Notes: generated by a model from the sequence alone, not told the origin. Positions 16,458-25,680 are shown, counted from the stretch's first letter. The stretch is 64,000 bases of DNA from Actinopolymorpha singaporensis (GCF_900104745.1 NZ_LT629732.1:5877981-5941980), one strand, 5' to 3'. Numbers and translations are program-made.

Positions 16458-17083
16458 GCACGCGCATCGAGCGGGTGGTCACCTCCGGGACGTTCAGCCT
16501 GGACGGTGGCACCTGGGACGTCGACAACAACGTCTGGCTGGTCGGCGACGACGACGAGGTGCTGGTGATCGACCCCGCCCACGACGCCGGTCCGATCCGG
16601 GACGCCGTGGGCGACCGGAGGGTCACCGCGATCGTGTGCACCCATGGGCACGACGACCACATCGGCGCCGCCCGCGACCTGGCCGAGTCGACGAAGGCGC
16701 CGGTCTGGCTGCACCCGGCGGACCGCATGCTGTGGGACGTCGTGCACCCAGGCGCCGCACCGGACGCCGAGCTCGCCGACGGGCAGGAGTTCGAGGTGGG
16801 CGACGTCACGTTGACCGCCGTGCACACCCCGGGCCACTCCCCCGGCGGCGTCTGTCTGTCCGCTCCCGACCTGGGCGCGGTGTTCAGCGGCGACACGTTG
16901 TTCGCCGGCGGGCCGGGCGCCACCGGGCGTTCGTTCTCCGACTTCGGCACGATCATCGACTCGATCCGGGACCGGCTGCTGACCCTGCCGCCGGAGACGG
17001 TGGTGCACACCGGGCACGGCGACACCACCACGGTCGGCGCCGAGCGGCCGCACCTGCGGGAGTGGATCGACCGCGGCCACTGA
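16454..17083 (+). CDS. MBL-fold metallo-hydrolase, mscR partner
   Basis: A 209-residue metallo-beta-lactamase-fold hydrolase with metal motifs [29 protein letters not shown] and HTGHGDTTT. The GTG start overlaps the mscR stop (GTGA), so the two are translationally coupled. By analogy with Rv2260 it may act on the S-formylmycothiol product or another thioester of the pathway; this is an inference. The operon ends at a 16-bp perfect hairpin. Confidence 0.87.
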   Translation: MSTRIERVVTSGTFSLDGGTWDVDNNVWLVGDDDEVLVIDPAHDAGPIRDAVGDRRVTAIVCTHGHDDHIGAARDLAESTKAPVWLHPADRMLWDVVHPGAAPDAELADGQEFEVGDVTLTAVHTPGHSPGGVCLSAPDLGAVFSGDTLFAGGPGATGRSFSDFGTIIDSIRDRLLTLPPETVVHTGHGDTTTVGAERPHLREWIDRGH

Positions 17084-17110
17084 CCCGGTGGGGTCTGGTC
17101 GTACGCACGC

Positions 17111-17146
17111 CGATGCCGGCGACGGTCTCCACCGTCGCCGGCATCG
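17111..17146. terminator. Bidirectional hairpin terminator
   Basis: CGATGCCGGCGACGGT (17111-17126) and its exact complement (17131-17146) with a four-base loop, between the convergent MBL gene and the SMP-30 gene. Confidence 0.82.
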
Positions 17147-17227
17147 TCGTCTTCGGCGGCGGCCGGGGTCCTGCCGGCCGCAAGGGACACTTGACGGTGT
17201 TCCGGCCGCGTTGACAGTGCGGCCGGT

Positions 17228-18148
17228 CTAGCGTCGCAACGCGCCGTTGACAGGCAGCAGCACGCTGTACAACGACGTGGTGGCGGCGATGAACAGCCGG
17301 TTTCGGCGCGGACCCCCGAACTCCACGTTGGCCACCGTCTCCGGCACGAGGACCTTCCCGAGCAGCGTGCCGTCGGGGTGGTAGCAGTGCACGCCGTCGG
17401 CGGCGCTGGCCCAGATCCGGCCGGCGGTGTCCAGCCGGAAGCCGTCGAACAGCCCGGACGTACAGGTGGCGAACTCGCTTCCGCCACTCAGCGTCCCGTC
17501 GGGGGCGACGTCGAAGACCCGCATGTGCCGGGGCCCGCCCCGGTGGTGCGTCGAGCCGGTGTCGGAGACGTACAGCCGGGTCTCGTCGGGTGAGAACGCG
17601 AGGCCGTTGGGGCGTACGAAGTCGTCGGCGACAATGCGTACGTCCCCCGTCGTCGCGTCCCAGCGGTAGACGTGGCAGGCGCCGATCTCGCTGTCGGCCT
17701 GGTGCCCCTCGTAGTCGCTGTCGATGCCGTACGCCGGATCGGTGAACCACACCGACCCGTCGGACTTCACCACCACGTCGTTGGGGCTGTTGTAGCGCTT
17801 CCCGCCGAAGTTGTCGGTGAGCACCGTCAGCGAGCCGTCGTGCTCGGTCCGGGTGACCCGCCGGTTGCCGTGTTCACAGGTGACCAGCCGCCCCTGCCGG
17901 TCGACGGTGTTGCCGTTGCTGAAGCCGGCCGGCTCCCGGAACACACCCACCGTCCCGGTGGTCTCGTCCCAGCGCAGCATCCGGTCGTTGGGGATGTCGC
18001 TCCACACGAGGTAGCGGCCCGCCGGGAAGTACGCCGGCCCCTCCGCCCAGCGGCAGCCCTGGTACAGCAACTCCACCTGGGCGCTGGTCTTGACGAGGGT
18101 CGAGAACCGCTCGTCGATGATCTCGAACCTCTCGGTCACCCCGGCCAT
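17228..18148 (-). CDS. SMP-30/gluconolactonase/LRE family protein
   Basis: A 306-residue six-bladed beta-propeller with family motifs: Glu ligand in RWAEGPAYFPAG, the SNGNTVDRQGRLVTCEHGNRRV blade, Asn ligand in NSPNDVVVKSDGSVWFTDPAYG, and Asp in PNGLAFSPDETRLYVSDTG. These are the metal-binding residues of sugar lactonases. The substrate (gluconolactone or another lactone) cannot be told. The start ATG 18146-18148 (MAGVTERFEIID) follows CAGGAGACT-like sequence. Confidence 0.9.
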   Translation of the reverse strand: MAGVTERFEIIDERFSTLVKTSAQVELLYQGCRWAEGPAYFPAGRYLVWSDIPNDRMLRWDETTGTVGVFREPAGFSNGNTVDRQGRLVTCEHGNRRVTRTEHDGSLTVLTDNFGGKRYNSPNDVVVKSDGSVWFTDPAYGIDSDYEGHQADSEIGACHVYRWDATTGDVRIVADDFVRPNGLAFSPDETRLYVSDTGSTHHRGGPRHMRVFDVAPDGTLSGGSEFATCTSGLFDGFRLDTAGRIWASAADGVHCYHPDGTLLGKVLVPETVANVEFGGPRRNRLFIAATTSLYSVLLPVNGALRR

Positions 18149-18548
18149 ACGAGTCTCCTGGTCTCCTCGTCCGCGAAGCCGCGCCGGCGTGGTGCCGATC
18201 GCGGTGGCACCTCGCCTCCGGCCCGTTCGGGCGAGGGATGCTCTGGTGCGAACGTAGCGACCCGGACGCGGCGGGCGCGACCGGCGGGTGCCATGGTGCC
18301 GACCTTGGCCGTCGGTCTCCGCGTGGCCAGGCTCGCGGCCGGTTCGGGCGCCGGCCCGGGCGACGGTTCGGTCGTCGGTTCGGTCGTCGCTTCGGCAGGC
18401 ATCGGCGGGCCTCGGCGGCACCTATACTTTTCCTGCGCCGCGACCCGGACACCCGCACCTTCGGGGACCTGGGCGCGGACGCGGAATGCCCCAGGAAACA
18501 CCAAAGTACGTACAAGCACCCCACACCGAAAGCCGTCTGGTATCTCCG
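18149..18548. other. Divergent intergenic region before the pantothenate operon
   Basis: About 400 bp with no convincing gene; the frame of the PanG-PanC gene happens to stay open through it. It contains a small tandem repeat of a TTCGGTCGTCG unit (18366-18392) and a TATACT hexamer at 18423-18428 that could be a -10 element. No strong Shine-Dalgarno precedes the ATG at 18549. Confidence 0.5.
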
Positions 18549-20234
18549 ATGCGAGAACTGGAACGGAACCGAGACGCACCGGACACCGGTGCGTCGACCG
18601 GGCTGCGCAGCCTCGCCGTGATCGGCGCCGGCCGCACCGGCGGTTCTGTCACATCCGCCGCCCGCGCCGCCGGGCTCGACGTCCGCGTCGGCACCCGGGG
18701 CACCGCCGCCGTCACCGCCGGTGGCTCCGGCATCGCCCTCCTGTGCGTCCCCGACGAGTCGATCTCCGCCGTCTGCGCCGAGGTCGCCGCCGGGACGGAC
18801 CTTCCCCCCTACGTCGGCCACGTCAGCGGCGCCACCGGCCTGGACGCGCTGGAGTCCGCCGCCCGCCGGGGAGCACAGACGTTCCGGCTGCACCCGCTGC
18901 AGACCATCCCGGCGCCGGGGACCAGTCTGACCGGCGTTCCGGCGGCGGTCACCGGGTCAACCCCGGCCGCGGCCGAGGTCGCCCGCACGCTCGCCCGACG
19001 GCTCGGGATGGTGCCGTTCGACCTGGCCGAGGAGCACCGGGCGGCCTACCACGCGGGCGCCGTGCTCGCGTCCAACTTCGTCCTGGCACTGGCGGAGACG
19101 GCGGCCGACCTGCTCACCCGCGCCGGCGTGAAGGACGCCCGGGCGGCCCTCACGCCGTTGGTGCTGAGCACGGCGGCGAACTGGGCCGGCGCGGGCCCGG
19201 CCGCGCTCACCGGACCCATCGCCCGGGGAGACGAGGAGACGGTCCGCGCCCACCAGGCCGCGCTGGCCGATCTCGCCCCCGAGCTTTCGCCGGTCTACAC
19301 CGCACTCGCCGACCGCACCCGGGCGGTCGCCGCGAACCAGCACCCAGGAGGTACGCCGGTGTCCACCCCGAAGATCGTCCGGACCCGGGAGGAGCTGCGG
19401 GCGGAGCTGGCACCCGCCCGCCGGTCCGGTGCCCGGATCGGCCTCGTACCCACCATGGGCTTCCTGCACGAGGGCCACGCCAGCCTGCTGCGCGCCGCCC
19501 GGGAGCGCTGCGACGTCGTGGTGATGAGCCTGTTCGTCAACCCCACACAGTTCGGCCCGAACGAGGACCTCGCGGCCTACCCGCGCGACGAGGCGGCCGA
19601 CCTCGCCGTGGCCGCGGCGGCGGGCGTCGACCTGGTGTACGCACCGGCCGCGGACCACGTGTACCCGCCCGGGTTCGCTACCACCGTCGAGGTCGGCGGC
19701 GACCTCACCAGCGTGCTCTGCGGCGACCCCGCGCGCCGCGGTGCCGCCCACTTCCGCGGCGTCACCACCGTGGTGGCGAAGCTGCTCAACGCCGTCGGCC
19801 CGGACGTGGCGTTCTTCGGCCAGAAGGACGCCCAGCAGGCGATCGTCGTCCAGGCGATGGTGCGTGACCTCGAACTCCCCGTCGAGATCGTGGTCCTGCC
19901 CACGGTGCGCGAGCCGGACGGCCTGGCGATGAGCTCGCGCAACGTCTACCTGACAGCGGAGGAACGCGTCCGGGCCCGGGCCCTGAACCAGGCGCTGACC
20001 GCCGCCGCCCGCACCGCCCGCAACGGGTCCACCGTCCAGGACGCGCTGGCCGCGGCCGGGAAGGTACTCGCCGACGCCGGAATCGAACCGGAGTACCTCG
20101 AGGCCCGCGACGCCGGAAACCTCACCGTGGCGGAGCGTTTCGGCGACCGCCCCGTCCTGATCGCGGTCGCCGCCCGGGTCGGCCGCGCCCGGCTGATCGA
20201 CAACCAGGTCGTCGAAGTAGTCCAAGGAGCATGA
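18549..20234 (+). CDS. panC: In-frame fusion: PanG-like (Rossmann/DUF2520) reductase and pantothenate synthetase PanC
   Basis: One 561-codon frame with two enzymes. Residues about 20-265 are a Rossmann-like/DUF2520 protein (LAVIGAGRTGGSV, LLCVPDESISAV, HPLQTIP, EEHRAAYHAGAVLASNFV), the family that includes the alternative ketopantoate reductase PanG. Residues about 271-561 are a full-length PanC with VPTMGFLHEGHASLLR, MSLFVNPTQFGPNEDL, FFGQKDAQQA and GLAMSSRNVYL, which ligates pantoate to beta-alanine. No stop separates them. However, AGGAGG and a GTG sit exactly at the PanC boundary (19359), so a separate PanC of 291 residues may also be made. panD and panB follow with overlaps, giving a complete pathway. 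Confidence 0.85.
   Translation: MRELERNRDAPDTGASTGLRSLAVIGAGRTGGSVTSAARAAGLDVRVGTRGTAAVTAGGSGIALLCVPDESISAVCAEVAAGTDLPPYVGHVSGATGLDALESAARRGAQTFRLHPLQTIPAPGTSLTGVPAAVTGSTPAAAEVARTLARRLGMVPFDLAEEHRAAYHAGAVLASNFVLALAETAADLLTRAGVKDARAALTPLVLSTAANWAGAGPAALTGPIARGDEETVRAHQAALADLAPELSPVYTALADRTRAVAANQHPGGTPVSTPKIVRTREELRAELAPARRSGARIGLVPTMGFLHEGHASLLRAARERCDVVVMSLFVNPTQFGPNEDLAAYPRDEAADLAVAAAAGVDLVYAPAADHVYPPGFATTVEVGGDLTSVLCGDPARRGAAHFRGVTTVVAKLLNAVGPDVAFFGQKDAQQAIVVQAMVRDLELPVEIVVLPTVREPDGLAMSSRNVYLTAEERVRARALNQALTAAARTARNGSTVQDALAAAGKVLADAGIEPEYLEARDAGNLTVAERFGDRPVLIAVAARVGRARLIDNQVVEVVQGA
19346..19361 (+). promoter_or_regulatory. Internal ribosome-binding site and GTG start of panC
   Basis: AGGAGG (from 19346) followed by TACGCCG and GTG at 19359-19361, in frame, immediately before STPKIVRTREELRAEL, the normal PanC N-terminus. 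It suggests that PanC is initiated on its own although the upstream cistron has no stop codon. Confidence 0.7.
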
Positions 20235-20659
20235 CCATGCAGCGAACCATGCTGAAGTCCAAGATCCACCGCGCCACGGTGACGGCCTGCGACGTGGACT
20301 ACGTGGGCAGCATCACCATCGACGCCGCCCTCATGCGCGCCGCCGACCTGCTGCCCAACGAGCAGGTGCACGTGTGGGACGTCGACAACGGCACGCGGTT
20401 CGTCACCTACGTGCTGGAGGGCGCGCCGGGCTCGGGCTCCATGCAGGTCAACGGCGCGGCCGCGCTGCTCGTGGAGAGGGGCCACAAGGTGATCGTGGCG
20501 TCGTTCGCGACCTACGACGCCGCCGAACTCGCCACCCACGACCCCGCCGTCGTGCACGTGGACGCCGGCAACGCCGTCGCCCTGGTCGGCTCGGACGCAG
20601 GCGTGCTGATGGACTCCCCGCTCGCCTCCGCGGCCGGCTTCGAACGGACCGGGCCGTGA
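20231..20659 (+). CDS. panD: Aspartate 1-decarboxylase proenzyme
   Basis: Makes beta-alanine for PanC. The 142-residue pyruvoyl enzyme starts MTMQRTMLKSKIHRATVTACDVDYVGS. The self-cleavage site Gly-Ser is in DYVGSITID, and the catalytic NGTRFVTYV and NGAAALLVERGHKVIVASF segments are present. ATG 20231 overlaps the PanC stop (ATGA); a second ATG two codons on is also possible. It is the third activity of the operon. Confidence 0.97.
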   Translation: MTMQRTMLKSKIHRATVTACDVDYVGSITIDAALMRAADLLPNEQVHVWDVDNGTRFVTYVLEGAPGSGSMQVNGAAALLVERGHKVIVASFATYDAAELATHDPAVVHVDAGNAVALVGSDAGVLMDSPLASAAGFERTGP

Positions 20660-21618
20660 GCACCCGGCCCGCTTCGCCCGGTGCCGGTTCCACGCCCGGT
20701 CCCACGCCCGGTTCCACGCCTGGTTCGAACCCGGGTTCCGGCCCCGACGACGCGGCTTCGACGCGGGCCCGGCTCACCGTCGGCGCGCTCGCCCAGCTGA
20801 AGGCGACGGGCATGCCGATCACGATGGTGACGGCCTACGACTTCCCGTCCGCCCGGGTCGCGGAGGACGCCGACGTCGACGTGGTGCTGGTCGGCGACTC
20901 CGCCGCGATGACGGTCCTGGGCCACGACTCGACGCTGCCGGTCGGGATGACCGAGATGCTGGTGCTCGCCGCCGCGGTCCGCCGGGGTCTGCGTACCCCC
21001 CTGCTGGTCGCCGACCTTCCGTTCGGGTCGTACGAGCGTTCCGACGAGCACGCGATCGGCAACGCCCAGCGGTTCGTGAAGGAGGCCGGCGCGGACGCGG
21101 TGAAGCTGGAACGCGGGGGCACCTCCGCCGACCGGGCCCGGGCGATCGTCGCCGCCGGCGTACCCGTGATGGGGCACGTCGGTCTCACCCCGCAGACGGC
21201 CGGCCAGCTCGGCGGTTTCCGCGCCCAGGGCCGCACCGCCGCGGGAGCGACGCGCATCGCCGAGGAAGCCCTCGCCCTGCAGGAATCCGGCTGCTTCGCC
21301 CTGGTCCTGGAGGCGATCCCGGCGGCGGTCACCGAGCAGTTGATGCCGTACCTCCGGATCCCGGTGATCGGCATCGGCGCCGGCCCGGCCACCGACGGGC
21401 AGGTGCTGGTGTTCCACGACCTGCTGGGGATGTCGGCCGGCACTCCCGCGAGGTTCGTGAAGCGGTACGCCGACCTGCACGAGCAGATGGTGCGCGCGGT
21501 CGGCACGTACGCCGAGGAGGTGCGGACGGGGAAGTACCCCGGACCCGAGCACACCTACGGCATCGCCCCCGAGGAGCTGACGGCGTTCGCGGAAGCCCTT
21601 GCCGCACGGGCGGTCTGA
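20656..21618 (+). CDS. panB: 3-methyl-2-oxobutanoate hydroxymethyltransferase
   Basis: First committed step of pantothenate synthesis (ketopantoate formation). The 320-residue TIM barrel has MVTAYDFPSARVAEDADVDVVLVGDSAAMTVLGH (Mg ligands Asp), KLERGG, MGHVGLTPQ, LVLEAIPA with the catalytic Glu and IGIGAGPATDGQVLVFHDLLG. The first 35 residues are a Gly/Ser/Thr/Pro repeat from a 12-bp tandem repeat (20684-20740) and are not part of the enzyme. The GTG start overlaps the panD stop (GTGA). Confidence 0.96.
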   Translation: MSTRPASPGAGSTPGPTPGSTPGSNPGSGPDDAASTRARLTVGALAQLKATGMPITMVTAYDFPSARVAEDADVDVVLVGDSAAMTVLGHDSTLPVGMTEMLVLAAAVRRGLRTPLLVADLPFGSYERSDEHAIGNAQRFVKEAGADAVKLERGGTSADRARAIVAAGVPVMGHVGLTPQTAGQLGGFRAQGRTAAGATRIAEEALALQESGCFALVLEAIPAAVTEQLMPYLRIPVIGIGAGPATDGQVLVFHDLLGMSAGTPARFVKRYADLHEQMVRAVGTYAEEVRTGKYPGPEHTYGIAPEELTAFAEALAARAV

Positions 21619-21645
21619 GCGTCCGGTCCCATCAGGCAGCAGCGA

Positions 21646-22080
21646 TCAGCCCGGTGCGAGGCTCGGGAAGCCGTCGATCTCCAGGTCCAGCTCGACGGCG
21701 TGCGTCAAGGTGTTCTTGACGGTGCACGCGCCGAGCACCGCCCGCAGCGCTGGTACGCGTTCGGGCGGCAGGTCCGGTGGCACCACGACCCGCACGTGCA
21801 CCGCGTCCACCCGGGTCGACCCCTCGGCCGCCATCGTGAACATCGCCCGGACCGCCAGCCCCTCCGCGCCGACGCCGTGCCGCGCGAGGAAACGCCCGGC
21901 GTGGAAGGCGACGCAGGCGGCCAGCGCACCGACCAGCAACTCCACCGGTGTCGGTGCGGTGTCGGTCCCGCCCTCCTCGCGCGGCTGGTCGACGTGCAGC
22001 TGGTGTCCGCGTACTTCCACGACGTACGCGTCACCCTCCAGCGGACGCACCTCGACCGGTGCCGGTTCGTGCCGGCTCAC
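21646..22080 (-). CDS. OsmC/Ohr-family peroxidase-like protein
   Basis: A 144-residue OsmC-fold protein with TPVELLVGALAACVAFHAGRFLARHG containing the conserved Cys of this family and a second Cys in LGACTVKNTL; the pair is the thiol-peroxidase redox couple. The GTG start overlaps the stop of the upstream universal stress gene, so it is the last gene of a three-gene minus-strand operon (usp-usp-osmC). A general oxidative-stress role fits the context. Confidence 0.88.
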   Translation of the reverse strand: MSRHEPAPVEVRPLEGDAYVVEVRGHQLHVDQPREEGGTDTAPTPVELLVGALAACVAFHAGRFLARHGVGAEGLAVRAMFTMAAEGSTRVDAVHVRVVVPPDLPPERVPALRAVLGACTVKNTLTHAVELDLEIDGFPSLAPG

Positions 22081-22940
22081 CGGGCTGCCGCCCGTACGAC
22101 CGCGACCGAGCAGTGCGCGTGGTGCAGCAGCGACTCGGCCACCGAACCGAGCAGCATGCGTTCCAGCCCGCCGCGTCCGCGCGATCCCACGACGACCAGC
22201 TCCGCGCCACGGGACGACTCCGACAACAACACCGCGGGGCGTCCCTCCAGCACGCTGGTGCTCACCACGACGTCCGGGAACTTGGACCGGAAACCGGCGA
22301 GGGACTCCGAGAGCCACAGCATGTGCTCGTCGCGGCGGCGGGAGAAGGCGTCCGCGTCCCACTGCGCCTCGTCGGGGTGTTCCAGCCGCCAGCAGTGGAC
22401 GGCCACCAGGGGCAGGCCGCGACCGGCGGCCTCCTCGAACGCGAACGCCACCGCGCGTTCGGAACACTCCGACCCGTCCACCCCCACGATCACCCGCGGG
22501 CCGGCCGGCGAGTGTTCCTTCGACGCGCGGGCGACGATCACCGGGCAGCGCGCCTGGTGCGCGACCGCCGAGCTCACCGACCCGAGCACCACCGAGGCCA
22601 CCGCCGACCGCGACCGCGAACCCACCACGAGCAGCTCCGCGTCCATGGCCTGGTCGAGGAGCGCCCGTGCCGGCCGGTCTGCCAGCACTGCCGGCGTCAG
22701 CACCATGTCCGGGTCGAGCTGGTCGCGGGCGATGCTCGCCGCCGCGTTCGCGTCGGTGTTCTCGCCGTCGGTCTCGAGGTCGTCGACGCCCTGCACCGGT
22801 GCGGGATATTCGTGGGAGACGACGATGCGCAGAGGGAGCATCCGGTTGCGGGCCTCGTCGATGGCCCACTGCAGTGCCAGCCGGCTCTCCGCCGTGCCGT
22901 CGACGCCGACCACCACCGGGCGCCGGTTGCGTTCGGTCAT
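22077..22940 (-). CDS. Universal stress protein, two UspA domains
   Basis: A 287-residue tandem UspA protein. Domain 1 (residues 1-145) starts VVVGVDGTAESRLALQWA but its nucleotide motif is VVGSRSRSAVASVVLGS, with Ser in place of the second Gly. Domain 2 keeps the full G-2x-G-9x-G-S ATP motif in VVGSRGRGGLERMLLGS. ATG overlaps the preceding usp stop (ATGA). Such proteins are dormancy and hypoxia markers in actinobacteria. Confidence 0.93.
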   Translation of the reverse strand: MTERNRRPVVVGVDGTAESRLALQWAIDEARNRMLPLRIVVSHEYPAPVQGVDDLETDGENTDANAAASIARDQLDPDMVLTPAVLADRPARALLDQAMDAELLVVGSRSRSAVASVVLGSVSSAVAHQARCPVIVARASKEHSPAGPRVIVGVDGSECSERAVAFAFEEAAGRGLPLVAVHCWRLEHPDEAQWDADAFSRRRDEHMLWLSESLAGFRSKFPDVVVSTSVLEGRPAVLLSESSRGAELVVVGSRGRGGLERMLLGSVAESLLHHAHCSVAVVRAAAR

Positions 22941-24055
22941 CGCAGCGCCTCCTCCCGGGGGCGGGTCGTCGGCCGGCCGGTCGGACGGACGGACGGGCGG
23001 CGGGCCTGCGGCACCCGGATCCGGGCCCCGGCCCGGCCGCCGCGCCGGTCGGCGACCAGGTCGCCGGCCGGTACGGGCACCAGCGCGACCGGGCACCGGG
23101 CCCGGTTGATCGCCGTACAGCCGAGGGTGGAACCGAGGATCCCGCTGACGCCCGCGTCCCGGCTGCCGACCACGAGCAGGTCGGGCGGCCGGGCGATCCG
23201 CAGCGGTCCGGCCACCGTGCCGTCGCCGGGCGCGACCGTGACCTCCACGTCGGGGTACGCCGACAGATGGGGTGCCAGCAGCGCCTCGACCGCGTCGAAG
23301 CCCGGTGCGCTCACCCCGTGCACGTGGGTGTCCAGGGCGCGGGTCCACCACTTGTCACCCCGCGGCGGCACCGGTACGGCGAGCAGCCGGGCACCCCGCC
23401 GGGCGGCCACGTCGAACCCGAACCCGACGACGGCCCGCGTCGACGCACCGCCGTCCACTCCGACCACCACGTGGCCGTCGAGCCCGTCCAACAGGTGCCC
23501 GTCCCCCACCGGCACGCCCGACAGCCCCACCGGCAGCGGCCGGGGCGGCCTGCTGTCCTGCCGGACGAGGACCACCGGCGGCACCGGTCTTCCTTCCCGG
23601 CCGGCTCGGTGCGCACCGCGCAGGAACGCGAGCAGGACGCCCCTCCCCCGGGTGCCCACGACGACGAGGGTGGGATCGGCGACCGCCTGGCCGAGCACGT
23701 CGGGCAGCGGGCCGGCGGCGGCCCAGGCGTACGCCTGCAGCGTGGGTTGCACAGCCACCGCCGTCGCGACCGCGGCGTCGGCCAGGCGCCAGGCCCGTTC
23801 CCGGGTCGTCGGCGTCCCGCCCTCGTCGTCGTCGACGGCCCCCTGACCGTCGTCCGGACCGAACTCGGATGCCAGCGGTCCGTCGGCGGGTCGCCGGTCG
23901 GTACGGGAACGTTCGCCGTACGCCTGCACCACCACCAGTGGCAGCTGGCGGAGGACGGCCTCGCGGGCGGCCCAGTGCAACGCGGGGTTGGCCAGCGCCA
24001 CCCCGTCGAACGTCACCACGACCGCCCGCGCGGGACGCGGCTGTCGACCGGTCAT
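22937..24055 (-). CDS. Universal stress protein-like, two domains with divergent first domain
   Basis: A 372-residue protein with two UspA-like folds. The first has VVVTFDGVALANPALHWAAREAV and VVVGTRGRGVLLAF. The second has HVVVGVDGGASTRAVVGFGFD and VVGSRDAGVSGILGSTLGCTAINRARCPVALVPV. An acidic insert (DDGQGAVDDDEGG) interrupts domain 1, and a 40-residue Arg/Pro-rich tail follows domain 2. It is the first gene of the usp-usp-osmC operon; the promoter lies in the 340-bp region shared with the site-2 protease. Confidence 0.87.
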   Translation of the reverse strand: MTGRQPRPARAVVVTFDGVALANPALHWAAREAVLRQLPLVVVQAYGERSRTDRRPADGPLASEFGPDDGQGAVDDDEGGTPTTRERAWRLADAAVATAVAVQPTLQAYAWAAAGPLPDVLGQAVADPTLVVVGTRGRGVLLAFLRGAHRAGREGRPVPPVVLVRQDSRPPRPLPVGLSGVPVGDGHLLDGLDGHVVVGVDGGASTRAVVGFGFDVAARRGARLLAVPVPPRGDKWWTRALDTHVHGVSAPGFDAVEALLAPHLSAYPDVEVTVAPGDGTVAGPLRIARPPDLLVVGSRDAGVSGILGSTLGCTAINRARCPVALVPVPAGDLVADRRGGRAGARIRVPQARRPSVRPTGRPTTRPREEALR

Positions 24056-24394
24056 CGAACGTCCCCCGATCTGTCCCCGCCCCTGGTGGCGACCCAGGCG
24101 CCAGACTGGTCCGGCCCGTACGGATCGACGTAGAGGACAAGGTCCTGTGCCTGCGGGTCCTTGGCCCTCGCCTGTTGCGAGAGCCACGGTGAGAACCCGC
24201 CATGGTCAAGAGGTCCGTGCCGCCGGGTTCATACCCACCGGGCCCGGCTCGGACGCAGGATCCCCGCGCGGAGCGCGCATGCGCGCAGCGGAACGGGTCC
24301 TAATCCTCTGTAGGACCCGGACCGGCGCGCGGACGCTTGGACCGGGGGTGCGGGCCTGTCGCCGGACGGCCCGCCAACGACACATGGCCGAATC
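24056..24394. other. Divergent regulatory region with GGTCC palindromes
   Basis: No gene seen in 339 bp. It holds AGGAC-AAG-GTCCT (24134-24146) and GGGTCCTA-ATCCTCTG-TAGGACCC (24295-24302 with 24311-24318), both dyads built on GGTCC/GGACC arms. They lie between the usp operon on the minus strand and the site-2 protease and GAF genes on the plus strand. Shared control is plausible. The arms only loosely resemble DosR-type boxes. Confidence 0.55.
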
Positions 24395-25645
24395 ATGAAG
24401 CCGACGTTCACGCTGGGCCGCGTCGCCGGGGTCTCCGTCGGCGTCCACTGGTCCGTGCTGGTGATGATGCTGCTGGTCACCGAGATCGTGGCGGTGGCCA
24501 TCCTCCCGGTCCAGGCGCCCAACGCCGGCACGGTGGTCGACTGGGTGGCCGGGGTGCTCGCGGCGGTCACGTTCCTCGCGTCCCTGCTGGCACACGAGCT
24601 CGCGCACGCCGTCGTCGCCCGGCGGTACGGCATGCCGGCCGACCGGATCACCCTGTGGCTGCTCGGCGGGGTGACCGAGCTCGGCTCCAACCCGCCCACC
24701 CCCCGCGCGGCGTTCCTGGTCGCCGGTGCGGGCCCGGCCACCAGCCTCGTCCTCGGCGCGGCGTTCGGGGGCCTGGCCGCGGGTGCCGCCCTGCTCTCGC
24801 TGCCGATCGTGCTCCGGGAGGTGCTGACCTGGCTCGGGTTCGTGAACGCGGTGCTCGGCATCTTCAACCTGCTGCCCGGCGCGCCGCTGGACGGTGGGCG
24901 GCTGCTCCAGGCAGGGCTGTGGAAGCGGTCCGGCGACCAGGCGCGGGCGGCGGTCTCGGCGGCGCGGGCGGGCCGGTTCCTCGGCATGGCGCTGATCGCC
25001 CTCGGTGTGTTCCAGCTCGTCGCCGGCCAGGTGGTCAGCGGTCTGTGGCTGGCCCTGATCGGCTGGTTCCTGGTCATGTCGGCGCTGTCGGAGGAGTCGG
25101 TGACCGGAGTGCGGGAACGCCTGACCGGCGTACGGCTGCGGGACGTGATGAGCCCGGCGCCGGTGACCGCACCGTCGTGGTGGACCGTGGACGCCTTCCT
25201 GGAAAGGGTCGCCGAGCGCGACCACCACCGGTCCTTCCCCGTCGTGGACATGGAGGGCCGGCCGCTGCGCGTGGTCAGCCTCACCGACCTCGCCCGGGTG
25301 CCCGAGCAGACGCGGGGCACCACCAAGCTCGCCGACCTCGGCCGGCCGCTGCGACCGGACGGGACCGCCGGCCCAGAGGACCTGCTGACCGAGCTCCCGG
25401 CAGGTACGTGGCAACTGTCCGGCCGCGGGATGCTGCTGGTCGTCGAAGGTGGCCACGTGGTCGGCATCGTGAACAGCCACGACGTGAACCGCGCCGTCGA
25501 GCTCGCCAAGCTCGGGCACCTGCCCCACGCGGGCGACGGGTCGGCCGGCGCCGAGCCGGCTCAGGCGGGCCGGGAAGGTCAACCGGGCCAAGAGGGTCAC
25601 GGCACCCCGAGCCCGTACGTACCGTGGCAACGGCCCGGCGGCTGA
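24395..25645 (+). CDS. Site-2 protease family membrane metalloprotease with CBS region
   Basis: A 416-residue S2P-type intramembrane protease (Rip3-like). The zinc motif HELAH is at residues 67-71 within FLASLLAHELAHAVV, and the third ligand lies in NLLPGAPLDGGR near residues 158-169. About six hydrophobic segments fill residues 10-235. Residues 245-370 (LRDVMSPAPVTAP... and VVEGGHVVGIVNSHDVNRA) form a CBS-type regulatory pair. It heads the plus-strand arm of the stress block. Its targets could be anti-sigma factors, but none is seen here. Confidence 0.9.
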   Translation: MKPTFTLGRVAGVSVGVHWSVLVMMLLVTEIVAVAILPVQAPNAGTVVDWVAGVLAAVTFLASLLAHELAHAVVARRYGMPADRITLWLLGGVTELGSNPPTPRAAFLVAGAGPATSLVLGAAFGGLAAGAALLSLPIVLREVLTWLGFVNAVLGIFNLLPGAPLDGGRLLQAGLWKRSGDQARAAVSAARAGRFLGMALIALGVFQLVAGQVVSGLWLALIGWFLVMSALSEESVTGVRERLTGVRLRDVMSPAPVTAPSWWTVDAFLERVAERDHHRSFPVVDMEGRPLRVVSLTDLARVPEQTRGTTKLADLGRPLRPDGTAGPEDLLTELPAGTWQLSGRGMLLVVEGGHVVGIVNSHDVNRAVELAKLGHLPHAGDGSAGAEPAQAGREGQPGQEGHGTPSPYVPWQRPGG

Positions 25646-25680
25646 CCGCCCGCCCGCACTGCGCGGCCTACCATCGAAGT

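Noticed and set aside
20682-20740. Tandem repeat at the panB start as a regulatory element
   Set aside because: It is in frame and encodes a Gly/Ser/Thr/Pro tail; similar slippage tails occur in other genes of the window (about 12180-12235 and 7089-7125).
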